A DNA stretch of 64,000 nt, from assembly GCA_025618425.1 (NCBI GenBank), contig CM046846.1, forward strand, positions 30,419,619 through 30,483,618, in the 5' to 3' direction. This document shows, piece by piece, positions 46,601 through 55,600 of this stretch. The notes beneath the pieces are model-generated. The model searched no databases. It had not been told where the DNA came from and was given only the letters and a program-made list of their open reading frames with translations. The stretch is from Heliocidaris tuberculata (Eukaryota; Echinodermata; Echinoidea; Camarodonta; Echinometridae). A program made the position numbers and the translations under genes. Within the stretch, counting starts at the first letter, position 1. Each line of letters begins with the position of its first letter.

Positions 46601-49600
46601 CCTGGCATTTGTTTAGATCCCAGCTGTAGCTGCTGCCGGTTTCCGAGTGATTGCTATGGACATGAAAGGCTATGGAGAAAGCAGCAATCCACCAGGTATG
46701 TGGGGGTAGTGTGACAAATACAGATACATGTTCATGCAGCAGTCGGCTTCTTTAGAATGAAAGTATGCTATTATTCTTTTACAGGCATGCTCTTCTTTTA
46801 TTGTTGAAGATATGTGACTTCATCATACATTCCTTGTCTGTATCTTGGTTGTTTGGATTAGATTCTAACCGAAAGAGATGACACCGGTTTTTGGTTGGGA
46901 ATTGTTAACGTGCATGTTAACCGAATCCACTCTGTGATACTGTAATCAAATGTAAGGGTGCACTGATTTGGTACACATGTGAACATAATATTTCATCTTA
47001 TTTTCTTCTTTTTATTTTGTGCAGAAATTGAGGAATACACAATGGAAAGGATGTGTAAGGTAATAAAAATATTGCCCTCTCTCAGGATTAATTTTCTCTC
47101 TCATACACTCTCTCTCTCTCCCTCCCAGTTTCCTCCTCTTTTTCTCTCTCTGTTTCCAAGTGGGAAATAGTTACACTGAAAAGGGAATACTGGGTAGTGT
47201 TTGCATGTGATACAATATGCTTAAAGGGGGTACCCAATGCTGAAACAATGTTAGTTCATTTAAAAGATCATGATTTTATTAGCAGAAAATCATCTGCCTT
47301 AAGTTTTTTAAAAATTCGTGTTGCCAGAAAAATCCCCGAAATATGGTAAGACTTCAGGATATTTTGGCCCCTCAGCTGTGTCCCAATTTCAGCTAGGTAA
47401 CCACAATGACGTCAAAGTGGTTACCCAGGTTCGCATATTGCAGATGTGTTGCGCGCTAGACTGTACAAAATGCATTACACCTTGCGCGCATTTTGCTATA
47501 ATTGCGCGACAAGGTAACCACTTTGACGTCATTGTGGTTACCTAGCTGAAATTGGGACACAGCTGAGGGGCCAAAATATCCTGAAATCTTACCATATTTC
47601 GGGGATTTTCTGGCAACACGAATTTAAAAAAAAATTTAAGGCAGATGATTTTCTTCTAATAAAATCATGATCTTTTAAATAACTAACATTGTTTCAGCAT
47701 TGGGTACCCCCTTTAATGATATTCATGTAGAATATGATAGAAAATGAAAAGGCTTAGTAGAAGTGTCTAGTCCTGATACTTTTATTAGTTTGTAGGTGTA
47801 ACACATTTCCTTGACAAATAGTTTGCAAATAGCTTTTATCAAAGGTCAAATTGATTTCATAAATGTATGACAAAGAAAGGGTAATGCAGGTATATGAGTA
47901 ATTGGATAAGATGACACATTGATTTTGCCAAACTATATTTTTGTCATTTTTTTATCAGGATATGGCTGAATTTATGGATACCTTGGTAAGTTCTGATGTA
48001 ATTTGTTCAAAATACCTTTGGTATTTTTTACAAGTGAAGAAAGCCATACCATTGTATTAAGCCTATTAGATTATAAATATTTTTCCATTTTTGAAATAGT
48101 AATGAATGAAATAATCAAACTTGGCTCAAAATATTGTAATTTGAGTATGTCATTTTTTTTTCAATAAGCAGATGTTCCAAATTTACTTCTTCTTCTTCTT
48201 TTTTTTTTTGGGGGGGGGGGTGGGGTGGGGGGATTTGTTTTGTCTATATACATGTATGTGTAATTAAAACTGTAAAATTTTGATTTGAACCTTAATACTC
48301 CAGTTTATATTTTGGATCAAAAATTTATCCTCCCGTTATTGGCTAAAAGAGCTTCACGTGATTATATGTATTTTCAACTATTTTGGAATGTTGGCAGGTA
48401 GGCATACTATTTGGGAAATTACGTCATTTTGTGACGTCATTTCCCCAAATAGTAAAAAATATTTGGGAAATGACGTCACGGCCATACTCGTGATATCAAA
48501 ATCACCAACATTCAGCGGGCATACGATCGAGAGCTCGAGTGCTTACCATATAGGCGACTCTCGCGATGTCGCGGCTACTACGTTTTTCAATTTCCGATCA
48601 CCTGCGATAATTTAGCGCCAGCTTTTGATAAGACATTTGTAAACATTCGATCGTCTGCTCGGTTCGAAGATGGCGGCCTCCAGTGCTCGGAGATTCGGTC
48701 AGTTTACTGACGAAGATTTGGATGATTTCATCACTTCAGTGGACAGTGAAAACACCAAGAAGCAAATCAAGTATGGACTTTCAGTTTTCCGCGAATTTTG
48801 TTTGGAAGTGGAAGTGAATTTTGAGGATTTAAGCCTCGAAGCCCTCGATGGAGTCTTGTCACAGTTCTACGCCGGTGCACGGAACAAGAAGGGAGATCTG
48901 TACACGAAGAAGTCCATGCAAGCAATTCGGTTTGTACTTCAACGTCATTTCATGAAAACTAGAGGAGTGGACATTGTAAAGGGTGAGCAGTTTTCGCGTT
49001 CTAATAAGACTTTTAAGGCTCTTCTTGTTAAACTGAAAACCATTGGCAAGGCCAATGTAAAACATTACCCCCCTATCAGTAATGATGATATGGCACGTAT
49101 CCAAGCCAGTCTTGATTTAGGTACAGCTGAAGGTCTGCAAAGAAAGGTGTTTTTAGACACAATGATATACTTTGCAAACCGTGGTATGGAAAATGTAAGA
49201 GAGATGGAAGTAAGATGATTTTGTTCTTCATGTGGATGGTGACATTGAATACTATACCCTTCGAGACATGCACACTAAAAACCATCAAAATGATGAACAG
49301 GAAAGTCAAGGGGGACAAATGTATGCTCTCAAGGGAAACCCTAGGTGCCCAGTTATGAACATGAAAAAGTACTTATCCAAACTAAATCCTGTATGCAAAT
49401 GGATGTGGCAGAGGCCAAAGCAGAGGGTTACTGAGGAAGATGGAGTATGGTATGCCAATTCACCTTTGGGGAAATGGACTCTCTCTAAGATGACTAGTGT
49501 CATCTGTGAAGCTGCTGGTTGTTCAAAGCATTACACTAATCATTCGTTGCGAGCAACAAGCATTACTTTGCTAGACCATGCAGGGTATGCATCGAGAGAT

Positions 49601-52600
49601 ATCATGGCTGTGTCAGGCCACCGCTCTGAGACATCGATAAAGAACTATGCACGTACTAGTGAGCATACCAAGCATCAGATGTCGGATACTCTATCAGCCA
49701 TTTATCCTGATAAACCATCAACATCTGCAACATCAGATGACAAAGAAAATGACGATGTTGATGGGGATGATGCAGATCTCGTACTTGATCTTTCTGACAG
49801 TCAGCTGCAGCGAATTATGAATTGCGAAGCGATTCATGATCAACAACAACAACACGCACCACCACAACCACCACAACCACAACAGGACCGGATTTTCAGA
49901 ACAATGAACATGAGCCAGCAAAATCTCCAGCCCCAGCAGTACCATTTCCATGGCTGTGTTGTAAATTTTTACAACAATTAGCCATGCTTAACAAAAAACA
50001 CACAAAGAAAAGGATGTAAATAGTGTAAATATGTTGAGAGTTTGAGACTATGCTTTGACTTTTCCAGACATTTTCATTGACTATTAAAACTTGGATATTA
50101 TTTAAGAAAAGAGCACAATACCATCAGAGTGACAAGAGAGGATAAAAGGTAAGCCATTATTCTGTTTTTTCCTTTTGTTTAAATTTTTGATCCAAAATAT
50201 AAAACAAATATACTCTGCCATAATTTTGAGTTTCTGGTTAAAACTATGGGCCTCGGTGCCTCCAATAGTACCATTCACTTCGGGGCTGCGCCCCTCAGTG
50301 AATAGTACTATTCTGGAGTCACCTCTTGCCCATAGTTTTAACCAGAAACTCTCAAGGCAAAGTATATTTGTATATTATTGTAATATTCCACTCTTCAGCT
50401 GGTGAAAATAATGATTTTAACTCCTCAAGGCTGCTGTGCAGTTTCTCCGGCATTGTTTTTTTCTGGATAACACTGGCACTTTGTCTAGACCAAGACTTTA
50501 TACGCTGACACAAAACATGCAATTCTTCCTTATCGGTTATGTAAAAATGGAACAACGTCCAAATATTTCATGCTTTTGTTTTGTCTGTTTACAGTGTATC
50601 CCACAAGCTACCTTCATTGGTCATGACTGGGGTGGTATGTTTGTCTGGAACTATGCTACTCACTACGCTGACAGGGTCAGGTATAGTTGTTACAAGCTCC
50701 TAAAAATTTACCATTTTTCTGTGATAATTAATGATGAATCATGCTCCCTAAAAAATGGTTCATTTGTAAGATGCCTCATCCTGCATTTTGATTTTAGGAT
50801 AACTACCCTTGGAATATCTAGCCCCCAGACAATCACCCCTAGAAAATTACCTGTCTAGGACAGCTGCCCCCAGATAACCACCCCCATTACTCAGTAACAT
50901 TCCAGTAGTGGTAATTACAAGTAATTTTTATTGCAAGTAATTTTTAGGTGGTAGTTTTCTTGGGTGGGGGGACAGGGAGGGGGAGGTTAGGTGTTATTGC
51001 CCTGGGGTAATTACCAAAGGGGTAGTTTTCCAGGGGGCTATTGACCGGGGAAAATCGTCCCTGTCTGTGGATGACAGACTTGATGTAAGGTTTCTGACGA
51101 TTGATGTTTGCATAAAGCCATAAATTTTAAGATTTCTATTGCATAACAAACACAGAGTGAGATAGGTTTGTCAAACAGTAAACTTTACAGAGAGTAAAAT
51201 CATAGTTCACAATGTGTGTTTCTCTGTGCATTTGCCAAAGAGTAAAAAGTGTAGTGCAAAAGAAACTGGAAAAAAAAACTTAGGAAAAGTTGAGTGTTGA
51301 ATGTCTAACGAGTTATTTATTTGTATCTCCTGTGGAACAGTGCTGTGGGTGGTATCTGTACGCCTTTCTTTCCATCTCAGAACAAAAGCAACCCTCTGGA
51401 GAAGATGAAGCAGGACCCAGGGTTGTATGACTATCAGCTATACTTCCATCAAGAGGTAAAGTATCCTCTCGTGTTACCCCCCCCCCCAAAAAAAAACAAA
51501 AACAAAAAACAAACAAACAAACAAACAAACAAACAAACAAACAAAACAACAACAACAAAAAAAAAGGGGGGGAAAGAAAGAAAAAAGAAGAGAAAAAAAA
51601 AGAAGAAAAAAAAAAAAAGAATTTCAAAAAATTAAAAAGTTGTCAAATATCTTATTATATACAGTGCATATCAAAAAAAGTAAACCCAACTTTGGTAGCT
51701 TCTAATTAAAGTGTTATAACCTCTGTGACCTTAAAAGTTATTTCATGGTAAAGAGCAACTTATGTTATGTGTAATGATATTTTATTCATAACTTTGCTGC
51801 CACGGATGACTGAGCAGCAGGCTTTTCCAAAATTGTACCAAGTTCGGGCTGAAGCAGAGAATGTGGGTCAAACCAATTATGCATTAGTTACTTTAGTTGG
51901 AAAACAATTGCTGAGTTATTTTCAATTGATTTTGTGCATTTGAAAAGAAAAGGTGTTAACGTCAACTGAAACTCAAGAAAGGGCATATTACAAGCTTAGT
52001 TCATAATATTTTCTTTGCCATGATAACAAAATATTGGCTTAATCCGCATCCCTTGTTTAAGGTAAACCTTTTTACTGAGTCATTGAAAATGGACAACATA
52101 TATTTGGGAAGCTATCTTTTTTCTTGAAAGTCTACTATCGATTACTTTGGTATTTCTCAACACATGCACATTTCCTTGTTTTCTTTTCAGTGTTTAAGGT
52201 CAGTAAACCTTTTAGTTCATGTGTTATTTGAGAAAAACACTGTGTGCAACTTATGCAGGTGAGATGATGCAGTGGACAAATGAGCAGAGAGTTTTTAGTT
52301 ATCATGAGACAAGAAGTTAAAAGGCTTTTAAAATAAATTCAGATTATCATATGGATTGAAACAAAGTCATTTGACAGCTTAGATACACTGGATCCCTTTA
52401 AACAATGAAGCATTGAAGCGCAAAGGAGAATTCAACTTTTAAAATCATTTTAGACTATAAAAGTAGCACATTCATAAAGCTTGACCCACATTCATTACAT
52501 CAGCCCAAACTTGGAACAAGGAGATTTTGACAACAAATTTTAAAAACCTTGGTGCTCAGTCATCCATGGCAGAAATGTCATGAATGAGGTACCACTGGAC

Positions 52601-55600
52601 AGACAACAAGTTACTCTTCATCATGAAATAAATTTCAAAGTAACATTGGTTATAACCTTTTAATTAGAAGCTATCATAGTTGGGTATACTTATTTTTTAT
52701 ATGCACTGTATATTAGGCATTGTGGTCCAGTGGATAAGTATCAGACTGTGGATGAAATGTTATTCTGTCAGTCCCTAGTCACCATGAAGACATTGATCTA
52801 CATTTGCCACTCCAGACTAAGTTGAAGTAATGGATATCTGGTAGGAAATATCTTATCATATATGTTAGGCATTGTGGTTCAGTGGATAATTAACATACTG
52901 TGGATTAAATGTTATTCTGTCAATCCCTAGTCACAACCAAGACATTGATCTACATTTGCCACTCCAGACCCAGGTGAAGTAATGGATATCCAGTAGGAAA
53001 TATTCCTAGAATGCTTTTAATGCGTGTTAACGTTATCATGGTAGCTGAGCTAAACCTGGGGTGGTGATAACTTTTTTCAGATTTGTCATAAACCTATACT
53101 ATTATTAAAGGGCAATCCAACCTTTGTAATAATTTGATTTGTGTGAAAGCAGAAAAATCAGAGAAGCAGATTGGTGAAAATTTGAACGAAAATCGGATTT
53201 GATTTGTTGTAATTTGATAAGTTGTAATCACTATACATATGGGAATTTCAAATTGGCTGTATCGGTACAGCCACTGTGATGTATGGCGGTCAACTTTCCC
53301 ATTCGCTCCAACACACAAAATGACTAAAAATGTCATTTTTTCAAGATGTATAACTCAGTAGGATCTTTTTCTTAGTGGAGGACCTGTAACAATATGCTGT
53401 CTAGAATATATTTTTAGTACTGCCACGAGGGAAAAGGCTCTCAGGAGAAAACGGGAATTAAATGATATTTTGGTGTACGCCAAACGGGAGAGTTGACCGC
53501 CACCATGTCACAATCGATTCAGCAAATTGCAAATGTGAGATTCACGTAGATGTAATGATCTCATTTTTCAAACATTCATATCCTATTCTTTATTGGATTC
53601 ATTTCACACTTTCACTGTCCTGTTTCTCTTATTTTTCTCCTTTCACACAAATCAGCTATTTGCAAAGGTTGGATTGCCCTTTAATACTACATGTATCATT
53701 TTCATTTTTCATTTTTGCTGAGAGGTGTATTTTCTTTACAGGGAGTGGCTGAAGTTGAGATAGAGGCCAATATTGAGAAATTTGTGAAGGCTTTCATTAG
53801 ACGCCCTTTGGAGGTAGGTACATCTACAAGTTACAGGTATACATTGCGCATGAATTTTTTTAGTTTTTCCAGGTTTGAAAGGTTGCCATTGCAGTAGATA
53901 ATAATAATAATAATAATGGTCATTTATAATGCGCTATACACAAAGAAGTACCATAGCGCTAACAAAGTAAAAATCAAAAGTTAAACATCATAAAAAATAT
54001 AAAAAATAAATAATGGAAAAGACTAGCTCTGTGGAAATAGGTCTTCAGTTGTCTTTTGAAAGTTGCTAGATTTTCTATTGTTCGAATTGAGCGTGGGACA
54101 TTATTCCAAGCTCTAGAAGCAGTTACACTAAAGCGTTTTTCAGCAATAGAAAGATTTAATCTGGGAATTACAAGTCTAGTAGTGTCATTTATTGAACGAA
54201 GATTACGTGTGGGTAAGTAAGGAACTATTGTGTCAGCAAGGTAAGAGGGGGCAGTATTGTTGATTAATTTATAAACATATAGGCAGAGTTTGAACTGAAC
54301 ACGTTGAGAAAAAGGAAGCCAATGGAGTTCTTGAATCAAAGGGGATGCTTGTACTCTACGCCCAACCTGAAAAACTAAACGTGCAGCACGATTCTGAATA
54401 CTCTTGAGTCTTTTCCTATCCTTAGCAGAGAGAACAACAAATAGACTATTGCAGTAGTCAATTCTTGATAGTATAAGAGCCCTAACAGCACGATGACAGG
54501 TGTTTACATCAATAAACCTTCTAACTCGCCACAGGTTCTTTAAATGGAAATTACATGTACGAACAATATTGTTAACATGGGATGCAAGTGTGAAACTTGA
54601 ATCAATACATATACCAAGATTCATAACTGTGGAGGACAAAGCAATTGATTTATCACTTACAGTAAGTTGTACACCGGATAAATTATCATTATATCTATTA
54701 GATGGACATAATGAGTAAACTCTGTCTTAGAAACATTTAACCTCAGAAAATTTCTAGTCATCCACTGGCTGATTTCTGAGATACATAATGAAATACGTTG
54801 CAACACCTCCTGCATACTAACTATAGAACGAGGATCAAAGGGAGCATATAACTGAATATCATCAGCATAAATTAGATAACAAAGATTGTGCTTCCGAATA
54901 ATACTCTAGACAGGAGTGATATATGCACTGAAAAGAACAGGACCCATGACAGATCCTTGCGGGATGCCATATTCACAAGTCCACGGCTCAGACATCTGTT
55001 CCAAGATTTTCACACGTGACGTCCAGCCAGTCAGATAGGAATGCATCCATCGTAAAGCAATATCAGACACTTGGAAATTCGATTCAAGCCGTTTAAGCAA
55101 TATCTCATGATCTACAGTATCAAATGCAGCACTCAAGTCTAGAAGCACAAGAAAAACTGCGTTCCGTTTGTCAAACTGAGGTAATGTATCATTTTGGAGC
55201 TTTAGGAGGGCAGTCTCAGTGCTAAAGTTGATTCGATAGGCTGACTGCATAGGATCATACAGCTCATTGGTGGCAAGGTGTTCAACAAACTGAGATGCTG
55301 CAACTTTCTCAGTGACCTTGGCTACAAAACTTAAGTTACTGACAGGCCTGTAATTTTTGATATCATGACAGTCTAATGAAGGTTTCTTAAGGATCGGTGT
55401 GACTATTGCCTGATGAGCTACCGCAGGAAAAACCCCAGATTTAAGAGAAGCATTCACAATCCTAGTGAGTGCTGGAACATGGCAGGCGATATACTTCTTT
55501 AAATGCCATGTTGGCTCAGGGTCTAGTGAGCAAGAGGAGTTAGACATTTTCATGATGATCCTCATCAGATTTTCTTCGGAGACAACTTCAAAGCCAGAAA

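Larger units (their letters stand above)
48304..50201 (+). mobile_element. Crypton-type DNA transposon insertion
   Basis: About 1.9 kb around the tyrosine recombinase gene 48670-49981, in the EPHX2-B intron 47986-50594. A 23-bp sequence beginning TTTATATTTTGGATCAAAAA (48304-48326) is repeated exactly in inverse orientation at 50179-50201. The matching intron of copy A (3367-4103) is 1.9 kb shorter and has no recombinase. Known Cryptons usually lack terminal inverted repeats, so these may be true ends of an unusual element or may merely lie near them. Confidence 0.65.
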
